From assembly GCA_964236735.1 (NCBI GenBank), contig CAXSFM010000008.1, forward strand, positions 1-64,000: DNA of 64,000 nt. The letters run 5' to 3'. Below the pieces are notes generated by a model that saw nothing but the letters and a program-made list of their open reading frames with translations, ran no database searches and was not told the DNA's origin. The DNA comes from JAIVJG01 sp964236735. Lineage in GTDB: Bacteria; Acidobacteriota; Blastocatellia; Pyrinomonadales; Pyrinomonadaceae. Below are positions 44,155 through 53,810 of this stretch, piece after piece. Position 1 is the stretch's first letter; each line of letters begins with the position of its first letter. Made by a program: the position numbers and the translations under genes.

Positions 44155-47100
44155 TTACGGGCTGACCGTCTGTCTGAAGCCGGTCGCCTGAATGAACTCG
44201 AATTGCGGCGTGCCGGGCGGCAGTTTGTTGGGGTCTTGGAACGTCATGTCAAAAGCCCAGTTACGATTCGGCGGATAGTAGATGACCGAGTTATAGACGC
44301 CCCACGGGCCGAGCGCCTGCGTTGAATTGTAGAGAATGATGAACGAGCCGACGTAGTTCCAACGCTTCTCCCAACCCGTGCCTGAAGCGCCCCACGTTTC
44401 GAGGAAGCGCGGGAAATTGTGGACGCCGCCGTTGAGCCATTGCAGGTTATAGATGAGACTGGGGCCGACGGCTGAGAGCGTCGAGCCGGCGATGATTCCG
44501 GCGCGGACAGACGTTTCCTGCCCGACGGCGATGGAGTTTGTGCCGGTGGGGCTGCCGCCGTTACCGGCGTCAGCGATGCGATAGTCGCCGCCCTCCGGGT
44601 ACATCGCGCTGAGTGAGTCGAACCACGTCTTCGAGATCGGGAAGAAAGCGTCGGCGGCGATGGCGGCGGGAACCTGATCGCCCGTGTAATAAGATGCCTT
44701 CGACGAATCATTGAGGGTTGAGATGCCGGAGGCCGGAGACGCATTGATGCCGGTCGTGTTGTAGTTGCCCCAGATGTAAACCATGTTCTCGGTAGCAACT
44801 GTCAGACCCTTCGTATCCGAGAGTTTATTCGCCGCACCCGATAGCTTGAGGTCTTCGCCGTTGAAGAGACGCACAGCGCGACGGAAGTAATAACCGGCTG
44901 TGCCGGCGGTGGTCTGTGAAGACGTCCCCCACGTACCTATCGTCAACGCCATTCCATATTTGGCGGAGTCGCTGTAGCCGCTCGGCGGCGTGACGCTGGC
45001 GGCGGTAACCGCTGCCGGGTCTGGCAACTCCAACGTGTCGCGTTGCAGAGAGTCTTTCTTAGCTACGCCCTTCACGACATCCCAACCATCGTCGAGCACA
45101 TCCTCGCCGGGATCGGGCGTGGCCGACGCCGTCGCCGGATAGTTGTAGATGTCTTCGTTATCAACGAGGCCGTTGGTGGTCGTAACGGTGGTCGTGGTGA
45201 GCGCGCCGGTCGCGTCGTGCGTGCGCTCGGACTTCACTCTGTCGCCGCGACGGTCTGAGACATAGACGATCCAGCCGTCAGGGCTGCCGATGTTGCTGCT
45301 GACGGCGGACGTGCCGTTGAGCAGGTTGGTGTCATAGACACCGTCGCACCAGCGCGCGAGGTTTCGCATGTTGAGTTCGACGACCGAAGTGATGCCGCGA
45401 CTATAGACGCTCGTGGCGGGCAGGCTCGCGCTGAATTCGTAGATGCGTCCCTCGCGCACGTTATAGACGTTAATCGGAACGATCTGATTGAGGCCGGTGG
45501 TGGCCGGCAGATCGTCGCGATCCATGGTGGCGGCGACGGGCAGGAACGGCGCTCCACTGGTCGGTGGATCGTCGTCGAAACTGGTGTCCGGCGTGTTGAT
45601 GAAGCCGGCAGCGTTCATGGTCAGGCCGGAAGCGATGTTGATTTCACCGTCGGCGATAGCGCGCCGATTAGAGACGGAGTTGTCGAAGAAGTAAGACAGG
45701 TAGGTATTGCCGCCGTTGCGGTCGCGGCTGCCCTGCATGAAGGCCGCCCAGAGCGGGCGTTGAAGATTGACGATGGAGTTCGGCTCGCCGACCGTCACGC
45801 CCATGCTGAGGATGGCCTGCGTCACGTCAATCGGCGTCGGAGACGGGTTGGCCGTCGTCGCCGCCGGAACGATCTCGATGAGGATGCGTCCTTTGATGCC
45901 GGAGCCGGGCGAGACAAGACCTCCGCTCGAGTTCTTTGGAACACTGCTGTTACTCGAATTGTAAGTCACGTCGGCAGCGTTGGCATTCTTCCCTCCTGTC
46001 GCGCTATCGGAGTTGCTCGCAGCAGTGCAGAGGGAGGGAACAGCCGGGCGTGGGGTAGGACAGGGGGTAGCGTAATTGTTACGGACTCCGCGCACCGTAA
46101 GTGCCTTTTTGTTCCGCGCCGAGTCACCCTGAAACCAGTCCGTCGTCGTCAGATAGTTTCCGCTATCGTCTATGACGCGCAAGGCTTTGCCACCATCAAG
46201 TTCAGATGGAGTGAACGCTGCAAGCGAGACGCCCTGTCCCGCTGGGATGCCCGCGACGTTGGTTGAACCGGAGCCGGCGTTTTCGTCGTCAATGAGGATT
46301 CGTATTTCGGACTTCGTGTGATAACGCGAATCAGCCATCGTGCTGTTATCGTCGGGCATCGCACGCTTGATTAGCTCGTAGGGTTTACGCCCGTCGAATT
46401 GCAAGGGGAGGAGCAGCTTTTTCGCGCCCGTCGAGGCCGTCAATAATTGGCCGCCGAATTTGTCCGGCGTGCCTGAGACGACCGGCGCGGTCGAACTGGG
46501 ATTCCAGGTGGTGTTGTCCGTGCCAGCCGGCGAAGTCGGATAATTGCCGCGCAAATCCGTGCGCGGTTGCGGAGTCAGATACGGCCCATTGACCACGCTA
46601 CCCTTCGTCATCAGCGTCGTGACGCCGTTCACATCCTTGATGCGCGGATTGCTGGCGAAGAGACCGCCGACCGTAGTGTTATTCGCCGCGCCGTTACGCA
46701 GCTTATCGCGCACGGCCTCGCCCGCCGTCGTCACTTTATCGAGGAAGGTGATGTCGCCGCCGAAGTAGATATTGCCGTTGGAGTGGACGCGCCCGTTGAA
46801 GTTCATCGGCGGCTCAGGCCAGAATTCGAGATCGTTGTCGCTGAACGTGCCGAACTGGAAAAGCGGGATTAAATAGTTGTTGATGTCGCGCTCAAGCCTG
46901 ACCTGCGTGTTGGTCGGGACGTGCGTCGCGACCGAAGTTAATTTGTAAGGGCTGATGGAGGCGAACATCCCCGCGTAATTGCCGTTCGTGATCGTCACCA
47001 CCGGGTTGCGCCCGCCGTGTGTGGCTTTCATGTCGGCGAGCGTCACCGCATCGGGCGTGATGGTCTGCGAGAAGGAGAAGTATTCGGGCGCGCCGGTCAG

Positions 47101-47412
47101 GCCGGTCGGCGGAGCGGCGGCGATGATGTCCAACTGCGTCTGCGTCGGGCGATGCGTCTTGAGAAAGAGATTGCTGAAGTCGTTCGTCATCTTTTCCAGC
47201 CCGGCGTGCGCGGCGTAGAACGTCTGCGTGCGCTCAAGGTCGCTGCCGGCAACCTTGACCTCGTTCGTGACAACGGCCATCACGCTGATCGAAATGACGG
47301 CGATGAGTCCCATGATAATCATGGTCATCGCGAGGGCTGCGCCGCGTTCGTCGTGCCGGTGCGTGGTGGCGCGTGTCGTAGATAATTTCCCGGCTGGCTT
47401 CAGAGATAACAT
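44155..47412 (-). CDS. Pilus-assembly protein, PilX type
   Basis: 1085 residues from ATG 47412, seven nt after GGAAGAG. The N-terminus has GAALAMTMIIMGLIAVISISV, the PilX-like membrane segment, then KVAGSDLERTQTFYAAHAGLEKM. The long C-terminal part has repetitive beta-rich stretches and large size for the family (typically 150-250 residues), so it may carry an added extracellular domain. Last gene of the pseudopilin operon. Confidence 0.8.
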   Translation of the reverse strand: MLSLKPAGKLSTTRATTHRHDERGAALAMTMIIMGLIAVISISVMAVVTNEVKVAGSDLERTQTFYAAHAGLEKMTNDFSNLFLKTHRPTQTQLDIIAAAPPTGLTGAPEYFSFSQTITPDAVTLADMKATHGGRNPVVTITNGNYAGMFASISPYKLTSVATHVPTNTQVRLERDINNYLIPLFQFGTFSDNDLEFWPEPPMNFNGRVHSNGNIYFGGDITFLDKVTTAGEAVRDKLRNGAANNTTVGGLFASNPRIKDVNGVTTLMTKGSVVNGPYLTPQPRTDLRGNYPTSPAGTDNTTWNPSSTAPVVSGTPDKFGGQLLTASTGAKKLLLPLQFDGRKPYELIKRAMPDDNSTMADSRYHTKSEIRILIDDENAGSGSTNVAGIPAGQGVSLAAFTPSELDGGKALRVIDDSGNYLTTTDWFQGDSARNKKALTVRGVRNNYATPCPTPRPAVPSLCTAASNSDSATGGKNANAADVTYNSSNSSVPKNSSGGLVSPGSGIKGRILIEIVPAATTANPSPTPIDVTQAILSMGVTVGEPNSIVNLQRPLWAAFMQGSRDRNGGNTYLSYFFDNSVSNRRAIADGEINIASGLTMNAAGFINTPDTSFDDDPPTSGAPFLPVAATMDRDDLPATTGLNQIVPINVYNVREGRIYEFSASLPATSVYSRGITSVVELNMRNLARWCDGVYDTNLLNGTSAVSSNIGSPDGWIVYVSDRRGDRVKSERTHDATGALTTTTVTTTNGLVDNEDIYNYPATASATPDPGEDVLDDGWDVVKGVAKKDSLQRDTLELPDPAAVTAASVTPPSGYSDSAKYGMALTIGTWGTSSQTTAGTAGYYFRRAVRLFNGEDLKLSGAANKLSDTKGLTVATENMVYIWGNYNTTGINASPASGISTLNDSSKASYYTGDQVPAAIAADAFFPISKTWFDSLSAMYPEGGDYRIADAGNGGSPTGTNSIAVGQETSVRAGIIAGSTLSAVGPSLIYNLQWLNGGVHNFPRFLETWGASGTGWEKRWNYVGSFIILYNSTQALGPWGVYNSVIYYPPNRNWAFDMTFQDPNKLPPGTPQFEFIQATGFRQTVSP

Positions 47413-47507
47413 GTCTTTCTCTTCCTTCATCATTTGTTAGAACCAACTTTGACAGCGACAGTCCGGCAACTGCTTGCGGATGGCGCGAATGTGTTTTGCC
47501 GCCGGCG

Positions 47508-48566
47508 TTATTCCGGCTGTAGAGAATTGTTGAATTGCAAGTTACGAATGCTTGTCGAGGTCGTCATCGAGATTTGCGGCTTGGTGGTTTTATTGACGAA
47601 GTGCGCCGTCTCTGTAGTCACCGTCACTTCCACCGTGCGGAGAGTTCCCTGCACCGCTTCGGTGTCCATTGAGGTGACGGGCGCGTCAACGTTGCCGCTG
47701 GCGTTGACGTTGCCGAGCACGTATCTGAATTGCAGATTGACGACGTGCTCGGCGATGACGGAGTCCGCGTAGGCTGTGCCGAGACCGAAGGTGCGGCGAT
47801 GCAAGAGTCCGTTGGCGTCAACGTAATAGTTAATCATCAGCATTCTCGTCATCGTGGCCGCCTGCGTCCCGCCGTTCGTGACGATGTTGATGGGGCCGGT
47901 CGAGGTCGGCATGTTCATGCCGTAAAGCTCGCCCACGCTATTGAAGGTCAGCACGCGCGTGCCGCTATTAACGGCGGTGACGCGCCCGAAGGCCGAGCCT
48001 CTCGAAGAGGTAAAGAAGTAAATCTGGCCGACTGCGAAAGTAGCGATGTTCGGGTAGCCGCTGGCGTCGGCGGCGGGCAACGCTACGGTCAGGCCGAATG
48101 AAGTGACCGAACCGGGCAGCAGGGAAATCGCTTTGAAGTTGGAATCAAGTTGAAGAATTGTGATGCGGTCGCTGCCCGTCTGGACGTTGACGGCGGGCGC
48201 CGCGCCGGGCACGGCGGTTCCGGCTGCCACTTGATTGTCGGAGGTAATCGCCCCCACCACTTTGAGCGCGGGGTTGATGTCGGGCGCGGGCGAAACCGTC
48301 AGATAGCTGTTGACGAAAGTCGTGGGCAGGCGCGGGGATTTGATGTTCTGCAAGCCATCGCCGGTGACGATGAGGTCGCGGTTGATGACCTCCTGCGCCG
48401 CGCGCAAACTCTGCTGCGCTTCCGTCATTTCGCTGATCTTGTTGCTGAGGCCGATGCTGTCTTTCATCAGCGTCATGATTCCGCCCATGATGATGGTCAT
48501 CACAACCATCACGACTAATAACTCGATGAGCGAGAATCCACCCTGGCTGCGGGTTGAGTGCTGCAT
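47508..48566 (-). CDS. Minor pseudopilin, PilW type
   Basis: 352 residues from ATG 48566, with GGAG upstream. The prepilin signal GG|FSLIELLVVMVVMTIIMG ends after Gly10 with Glu at +5, as prepilin peptidase needs. The C-terminal part is beta-rich. A longer reading to 48893 would overlap the PilV gene in another frame and has no support. Confidence 0.88.
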   Translation of the reverse strand: MQHSTRSQGGFSLIELLVVMVVMTIIMGGIMTLMKDSIGLSNKISEMTEAQQSLRAAQEVINRDLIVTGDGLQNIKSPRLPTTFVNSYLTVSPAPDINPALKVVGAITSDNQVAAGTAVPGAAPAVNVQTGSDRITILQLDSNFKAISLLPGSVTSFGLTVALPAADASGYPNIATFAVGQIYFFTSSRGSAFGRVTAVNSGTRVLTFNSVGELYGMNMPTSTGPINIVTNGGTQAATMTRMLMINYYVDANGLLHRRTFGLGTAYADSVIAEHVVNLQFRYVLGNVNASGNVDAPVTSMDTEAVQGTLRTVEVTVTTETAHFVNKTTKPQISMTTSTSIRNLQFNNSLQPE

Positions 48567-48618
48567 TTGAAATCTCCGTTGATTGACGCAAGCGAGCATG
48601 TCGGCGTCGGATTGTTCG

Positions 48619-49173
48619 TTAGTGAAGCAGATTGCTGCGCGCGTCATTGTTGAGATAGCCCGTTCCTGATTGTGTCTGTATGCGTCCCTGTAAATCCTGA
48701 TAGCGAATCGTGACCACGATTTTCTTGAGATTGGCGCTGGGCGTCGTAATGACGATCTGACGCTCAAGTCCGGCACGCACCGGCGTCGTGTCGTCGCTCG
48801 TGCCGTAGATGCCGTCCGCCCCCGGATCAACCGAGACAGCCTTGAAACCCGTCGGGAATCCACCGAAATTGAAGGACGCGCCGGTGTTGTCAACCCCTCC
48901 CGCGTTGGCGATTTGCCCGAAGGTCAACTGGCCTGTGTTTCTCAGATTCTCCGCCTGTTCGAGGATGGAAACGACGAGCAGTTTCGTGTTCGTCACGCTG
49001 CGCCCGCGATTGCTGATGGTCAGCGCGTAGCCGATGACCTGCGCCAAAGTGAGCAGGCCGATCAGCATAATCACCATCGCCACGACCATCTCGACCATCG
49101 TGAATCCAGAGTCGCGACGACTTCGCGTCTGCCCTGTTTCGCCATAATTTTTATTCAACAAATTTGCTGGCAC
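48619..49173 (-). CDS. Minor pseudopilin, PilV type
   Basis: 184 residues. The prepilin cleavage site is SG|FTMVEMVVAMVIMLIG with Glu+5. The start is GTG 49173, with GGAGG about ten nt upstream, overlapping the FimT gene by 23 bp. It probably sits with FimT, PilW and PilX at the pilus tip. Confidence 0.88.
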   Translation of the reverse strand: MPANLLNKNYGETGQTRSRRDSGFTMVEMVVAMVIMLIGLLTLAQVIGYALTISNRGRSVTNTKLLVVSILEQAENLRNTGQLTFGQIANAGGVDNTGASFNFGGFPTGFKAVSVDPGADGIYGTSDDTTPVRAGLERQIVITTPSANLKKIVVTIRYQDLQGRIQTQSGTGYLNNDARSNLLH

Positions 49174-49822
49174 TGGTGCTATACCTCCAGGATTTAACTC
49201 GTCCGACTCCGCCCAGAACTGAGATCGCCATCGCCGTCTCTTTCGGCTTCGCCCCGTGATAGAAGAAGAGCGCGAAGTCAGTCGCCACGCCGCTGCTGTT
49301 AATGACGGAGCCGTCGGGCTGGAAAGTAATGTTGACTTTGCCGCTGCTCAACGCCGTCATCTTCGTCGTATCGTCGAGCGTGAGCGTTGAAGAATTCCCC
49401 ACCGACGAGTCAATGCCGTGAGTGATCTCGCTGGCTGTGATGCCGCCGCCCGCCAACGGAACGCTGCTCACGACCGAACTGCCCGTCGTGTTCGGATAAC
49501 TCGCATCCCCCACCACAGAGGTTCCCCAGTTGCCGTTGCCGCTGGCGTCAACGCCGTGATTGATGATGTTGATTTTCTTCGCCGTATTGTCGTACTGGAA
49601 GGTAATGGCGCGTCGTTGCGCCATCGCCATCTGCCGCGCGTTGTTAAGGCCGCTGGCAATTTCGCGCGAGAGGCCGGCCATGCGTAAATACCTTCGCGAG
49701 TTGAGCATCTGCGGAACAGCGGCGGCGGACAGTAAGCCGATTACAAGCGCGACGACCATCAACTCGACCATGCTGAAGCCGGACGAGCGATGCCGGTGTT
49801 GTGAACTGTGTCTTCCAATCAT
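49151..49822 (-). CDS. Minor pseudopilin, FimT/GspH type
   Basis: 223 residues. The prepilin motif SG|FSMVELMVVALVIGLLSAA has Glu+5, and the beta-rich C-terminus is that of GspH/FimT. First gene of the four-gene operon. A perfect sigma-54 promoter lies about 90 bp upstream. Confidence 0.9.
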   Translation of the reverse strand: MIGRHSSQHRHRSSGFSMVELMVVALVIGLLSAAAVPQMLNSRRYLRMAGLSREIASGLNNARQMAMAQRRAITFQYDNTAKKINIINHGVDASGNGNWGTSVVGDASYPNTTGSSVVSSVPLAGGGITASEITHGIDSSVGNSSTLTLDDTTKMTALSSGKVNITFQPDGSVINSSGVATDFALFFYHGAKPKETAMAISVLGGVGRVKSWRYSTSASKFVE

Positions 49823-49910
49823 CTTGTCTTCTCTTGTTTTTCTTCGACGGTAAAGAGCGTGATAAGTTCAGGCGGCGACGGTTGGACTCCCCGCCACGCA
49901 ACACAAGAGG

Positions 49911-49925
49911 GCAAGGCTTGTGCCA
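49911..49925 (-). promoter_or_regulatory. Consensus sigma-54 promoter of the pilin operon
   Basis: On the minus strand the bases read TGGCAC-AAGCC-TTGC, an exact match to the -24/-12 consensus (TGGCAC-N5-TTGC). It is 89-103 bp upstream of the FimT start. The flanking gap 49823-50224 holds no gene, so activator sites may be there too. The divergent gene encodes a sigma-54 activator. Confidence 0.8.
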
Positions 49926-50224
49926 TCCGTTTAATTTCGATTTTTCCTTGAAAAGCAGCAGTTTTGAACTATCAAAGATAAGTCCGAGCGGTTCCATGTC
50001 ACCCGAAGTAACAGGAGAGAGAAGCGCGCTTCATAGCGTCAGCCGAACTGCACGGCGCAAGCGTCGCCGTTGTCTTTGAGTGCGCGAGCAACGACACGGC
50101 GGGCGTCTTCAAGTGTATCTCGCTTGACACTCAATGAAGCGCGTCGCTAGGATGCGAGCAGTTTCGACCGTCGCCGAGCAAGCCGAAAGTTTCAGTTGTA
50201 TGCAGCCTCGCCCCGTCACAAAAC

Positions 50225-51601
50225 ATGCCTGACATTCTCCTCGTCGAAGACAAAGAGAGTTTGCGCCGCGTCCTGCGCCTGACGCTTGAGCACGCCGGCT
50301 ACACCGTCGCCGAGGCAGAGGACGCGCGCGCCGCCGCGCAGGAAATCGCGCGCGCGCCGTTTCGACTCGTCCTCACAGACTTGCGGATGCCGAACGGCTC
50401 CGGCCTCGACGTGCTCCGCGCCGCGAAGACGGCAGACCCGGACGTGCCCGTCGTCGTGATGACCGCCTACGGCTCAGTTGACGAAGCCGTGCAGGCGATG
50501 AAAGACGGCGCACACGATTTTCTACAGAAGCCGGTGGACTCGAATCACCTGCTCCTGCTCATCGAACGCGCGCTCGAATCGGCGCGGCTTCGCACGGAAA
50601 ATATTTTGCTGCGTGAAGAGTGGTCGCGCCGTTACGGTTTCCCGCGCATCATCGGCGAGTCGGACGCCATCAAGCGCACCGTCGCCGAGACGCAGCGCGT
50701 CGCCACGACCGACACAACCGTTTTACTTTTGGGCGAGTCGGGCACGGGCAAAGAACTTTTCGCGCGCGCCGTCCATCATCTCAGCCCGCGCCGCGACAAA
50801 ACTTTCGTCGCCATTAACTGCGCGGCGATTCCCGAAACGCTCATCGAATCGGAACTCTTCGGACACGAGCGCGGCTCCTTCACCGGCGCGACCGAGCGGA
50901 GACCGGGCAAGTTTGAGTTGGCATCCGGCGGCACGATCTTTCTCGACGAAATTGGCGAACTGCCGCTCGGCGTGCAGGGAAAACTTTTGCGCGCGATTGA
51001 AGAAAAAGTCGTTGACCGCATTGGGGGGCGCGCGCCTGTCCCTGTTGACGTGCGAATCGTCGCGGCCACCAATCGCGACTTGCATCACGCCGCCGAAGCT
51101 GGCGAGTTCCGACGCGATCTCTATTTTCGTCTCGCCGTCTTCCCCGTCGTGATTCCGCCTCTGCGCGAGCGCGACGACGACGTGCTGCTGCTCGCGCGAC
51201 ACTTCGCCACGCAGTACGGCAAAGAGCTACGCAAGCGCGCGGCCACCTTGAGCGACGCCGCGCTTGCCGCGCTCGTCGCGCATCGTTGGCCGGGCAACGT
51301 CCGCGAGCTTGAGAACGCCATTGAGCGCGCCTGTATCCTCGCCGACACCTCCGTCATCGAGCCGCACGATCTCGGACTCATCGCCGGCAGCACGGGCAGT
51401 GCGATGCGCGAAGAGTCGCCGTCTGAATGGGACATGAACGGCACGCTCGGCGAAGTCGCGGAACGCGCCTTGCGTTTCGTCGAGCGACGCAAAATCGCCG
51501 CCGCGCTCCTCGCGCACGACGGCAACAAGACGCGCGCCGCAGAAGAACTCGGCGTCAGCTACAAAACGCTTCTGACCAAGACGAAGGATTACGACCTCTA
51601 A
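50225..51601 (+). CDS. NtrC-family sigma-54-dependent response regulator (PilR-like)
   Basis: 458 residues. The receiver domain has phospho-acceptor Asp52. The AAA+ domain has Walker A GESGTGKE (170-177) and Walker B GGTIFLDEI (~235-242). The sigma-54 contact loop reads GSFTGA where GAFTGA is usual (Ser for Ala). The C-terminal Fis-type HTH is NKTRAAEELGVSYKTLLTK. It lies divergent to the pilin operon with a sigma-54 promoter, so control of those genes is a reasonable inference. No histidine kinase is next to it. Confidence 0.93.
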   Translation: MPDILLVEDKESLRRVLRLTLEHAGYTVAEAEDARAAAQEIARAPFRLVLTDLRMPNGSGLDVLRAAKTADPDVPVVVMTAYGSVDEAVQAMKDGAHDFLQKPVDSNHLLLLIERALESARLRTENILLREEWSRRYGFPRIIGESDAIKRTVAETQRVATTDTTVLLLGESGTGKELFARAVHHLSPRRDKTFVAINCAAIPETLIESELFGHERGSFTGATERRPGKFELASGGTIFLDEIGELPLGVQGKLLRAIEEKVVDRIGGRAPVPVDVRIVAATNRDLHHAAEAGEFRRDLYFRLAVFPVVIPPLRERDDDVLLLARHFATQYGKELRKRAATLSDAALAALVAHRWPGNVRELENAIERACILADTSVIEPHDLGLIAGSTGSAMREESPSEWDMNGTLGEVAERALRFVERRKIAAALLAHDGNKTRAAEELGVSYKTLLTKTKDYDL

Positions 51602-51613
51602 AAAATTTACGAG

Positions 51614-53386
51614 ATGAATCCAGACGGCGAGGACAACGAGCAAAAAGAGTTGGACGCTGCGGCGCGTCGAGAGTTGAAGTCGGACGCGCATGAAGACGCT
51701 TCCGTCGTCGCGGGCGCGGAAAACATTCCGGTCGGAGCGACGACGGGCGAGTTCCCCACCGAGAAAGTCGCCGTCAAGCGCGAGCGCAAAGCGACGAGCA
51801 CCTCGCGCGGCGCGTTTCTCGTCGGCTCCGGCATTCTCATCAGCCGCATCATCGGGCTGCTGCGCCAGCGCGTCTTCGCGCATTACTTTGGCCTCTCCAT
51901 AGCGGGCGACGCCTTCACCGCCGCGTTTCGTATCCCCAACTTTCTGCAAAACGTCTTCGGCGAAGGCGCTCTGTCGGCATCTTTTATTCCGGTCTATGCA
52001 AGCCTCCTCGCGCGCAAGAGCGAAGAAGAGGCGTCGCGCGTGGCGGCCACAGTCTTTACCATTCTCGCGCTCGTCACTTCGATTCTCGTCCTCGTCGGCG
52101 TGCTCGCCGCGCCGTATCTGATCTACTTCATCGCGTGGGGATTTGAAGGCGAGAAGCGCGACCTGACGATTCGCCTGACGAAGATACTTTTTCCCGGCGC
52201 GGGTCTGCTCGTGCTTTCGGCTTGGTGTCTCGGCGTGCTTAACAGCCACCGCCGTTTTTTTCTTTCCTACACCGCACCGGTCATCTGGAACGCCGCGATG
52301 ATCGCCGCGCTCGTTTTTTACGGGCGCAAAGGACTCGGCCAATTTCCACTCGCGGAGATTCTGGCGTGGGCTTCAGTGGTCGGAAGCTTTTTACAATTCG
52401 CCGTCCAACTCCCGACCGTCTTCACACTCGTCCGGGGCTTGCGCCCCGCGCTCGACATCGCAAATGAGAGCGTCCGCAGCGTCGTCCGCAACTTCATGCC
52501 CGCCTTCACGAGTCGCGGCGTCGTGCAGATTAGCGCCTATATTGATTCGCTGCTCGCGAGTCTCTTGGGCGACGGCGCGATGCAGGCTCTCGGCTACACG
52601 CAGAGTCTCTACACGCTGCCCGTCAGCCTCTTCGGAATGTCTGTCTCGGCGGCGGAACTGCCGGAGATGGCGAGCGCGACGGGCACGCCCGAAGTTATCG
52701 CCGAACACCTGCGCCGACGGCTCGACGCCGGACTCCGCCAGATCGCTGTTTATATTGTCCCCTCCGCGATGGCCTTTCTCGCGCTCGGAAACGTCATCGT
52801 CTCGGCGCTTTACCGGACGGGCAAATTCGGCGACAGCGATGTGCCGAAAGTGTGGGGCATCCTCGCCGGAGCCGCCGTCGGCTTGCTCGCCTCGACGCTC
52901 GGACGCCTCTACGCCTCGACCTTCTACGCGCTTCAGGACACGCGCACGCCCAGACGTTACGCCGTCGTCCGCGTGATTTTGACGACGGTGCTCGGCTATC
53001 TGTTCGCGCGCACGCTGCCCAACGCTTTCGGCATCGCCAGAGAAAATTGGGGCTACGGAGCCGCCGGGCTGACCGTCTCCGCAGGCATCGCGGGCTGGGT
53101 CGAGTTCTATTTTTTACGACGCCAACTCAACCGTCGCATCGGCCAGACGGGGCTGCCCGCTTCTTTTATCGTCAAGCTCTGGACGGCGGCGGGCGCGAGC
53201 GCGGCTCTCGGCTGGGCGATCCTGCTCGGCATCGCACGCTTCCATCTGCACCCGATTATCGTCGCCGCGCTGGTCTTAACGCCCTACGGAGTCGCTTACT
53301 TCGCCATCACGTCCGCGATGAATTTGCCGGAGGCACACGCCGTTGTCGGACGCTTGACGCGACTGATGCGCGGGCGTTTCCGGTAA
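51614..53386 (+). CDS. murJ: Lipid II flippase MurJ/MviN
   Basis: 590 residues with a long acidic, low-complexity N-terminal extension (~60 residues) and then the MOP-fold core of about 14 helices (RGAFLVGSGILISRIIGLLR, FRIPNFLQNVFGEGALSASFIPVYA). It flips lipid-linked murein precursors. It starts 12 bp after the regulator stop, so likely cotranscribed with it. A terminator follows. Confidence 0.93.
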   Translation: MNPDGEDNEQKELDAAARRELKSDAHEDASVVAGAENIPVGATTGEFPTEKVAVKRERKATSTSRGAFLVGSGILISRIIGLLRQRVFAHYFGLSIAGDAFTAAFRIPNFLQNVFGEGALSASFIPVYASLLARKSEEEASRVAATVFTILALVTSILVLVGVLAAPYLIYFIAWGFEGEKRDLTIRLTKILFPGAGLLVLSAWCLGVLNSHRRFFLSYTAPVIWNAAMIAALVFYGRKGLGQFPLAEILAWASVVGSFLQFAVQLPTVFTLVRGLRPALDIANESVRSVVRNFMPAFTSRGVVQISAYIDSLLASLLGDGAMQALGYTQSLYTLPVSLFGMSVSAAELPEMASATGTPEVIAEHLRRRLDAGLRQIAVYIVPSAMAFLALGNVIVSALYRTGKFGDSDVPKVWGILAGAAVGLLASTLGRLYASTFYALQDTRTPRRYAVVRVILTTVLGYLFARTLPNAFGIARENWGYGAAGLTVSAGIAGWVEFYFLRRQLNRRIGQTGLPASFIVKLWTAAGASAALGWAILLGIARFHLHPIIVAALVLTPYGVAYFAITSAMNLPEAHAVVGRLTRLMRGRFR

Positions 53387-53411
53387 CAGGCATTGTCATG
53401 GTATTTCCCGA

Positions 53412-53460
53412 CGCAAATGTCACATTACGATCATGCGCGCCATTTGCGGACGTTTTTTTT
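53412..53460 (+). terminator. Terminator of the regulator-murJ unit
   Basis: cgcaaatg (53412-53419) and catttgcg (53441-53448) pair, followed by gacg and eight T. Confidence 0.75.
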
Positions 53461-53810
53461 GCGAAAAGTCTTTACTAATTTTGTGGAAGTCTGTACATTC
53501 TCTTCCACATTTTCTGAAAACGTGCCCGGTTTAGGTCTTTACAAACATTGTCTCAGCTTTGAAACATTGAATTCCCGGTTGCTTAAAGCAGTCAACTGGC
53601 TTCCGGATTCAGCCAATACACTGAGATTTCTCGCCTTTTTGAATGAAAGTGATTGAACGTGCGGGTTCGCGTTTCGCTCTCCCAACGAACGCAGAACAGT
53701 GAGCCTGCCCCGCTCCTGTACGTGTTTTTGAAGGCAACAAAAGCAGAGTGCAGTTAAAAAAGAATCTTCAGCAGAGTCCCCATAGGACATCAACGGAGGG
53801 AAGTAAACCC
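53461..53810. other. Intergenic stretch upstream of the PEP-CTERM gene
   Basis: An AT-richer stretch with no gene. GGAGGGAAG near 53794-53802 is the ribosome binding site of the next gene. No convincing promoter identified. Confidence 0.4.

Noticed and set aside
48567..48893. N-terminal extension of the PilW gene
   Set aside because: It lies in another frame of pilV, is Arg/Ser-rich, and would bury the prepilin cleavage motif far from the N-terminus.
51227..52342. Minus-strand frame of 371 codons opposite the regulator/murJ junction
   Set aside because: Antisense to two well-supported genes; no domain recognised.
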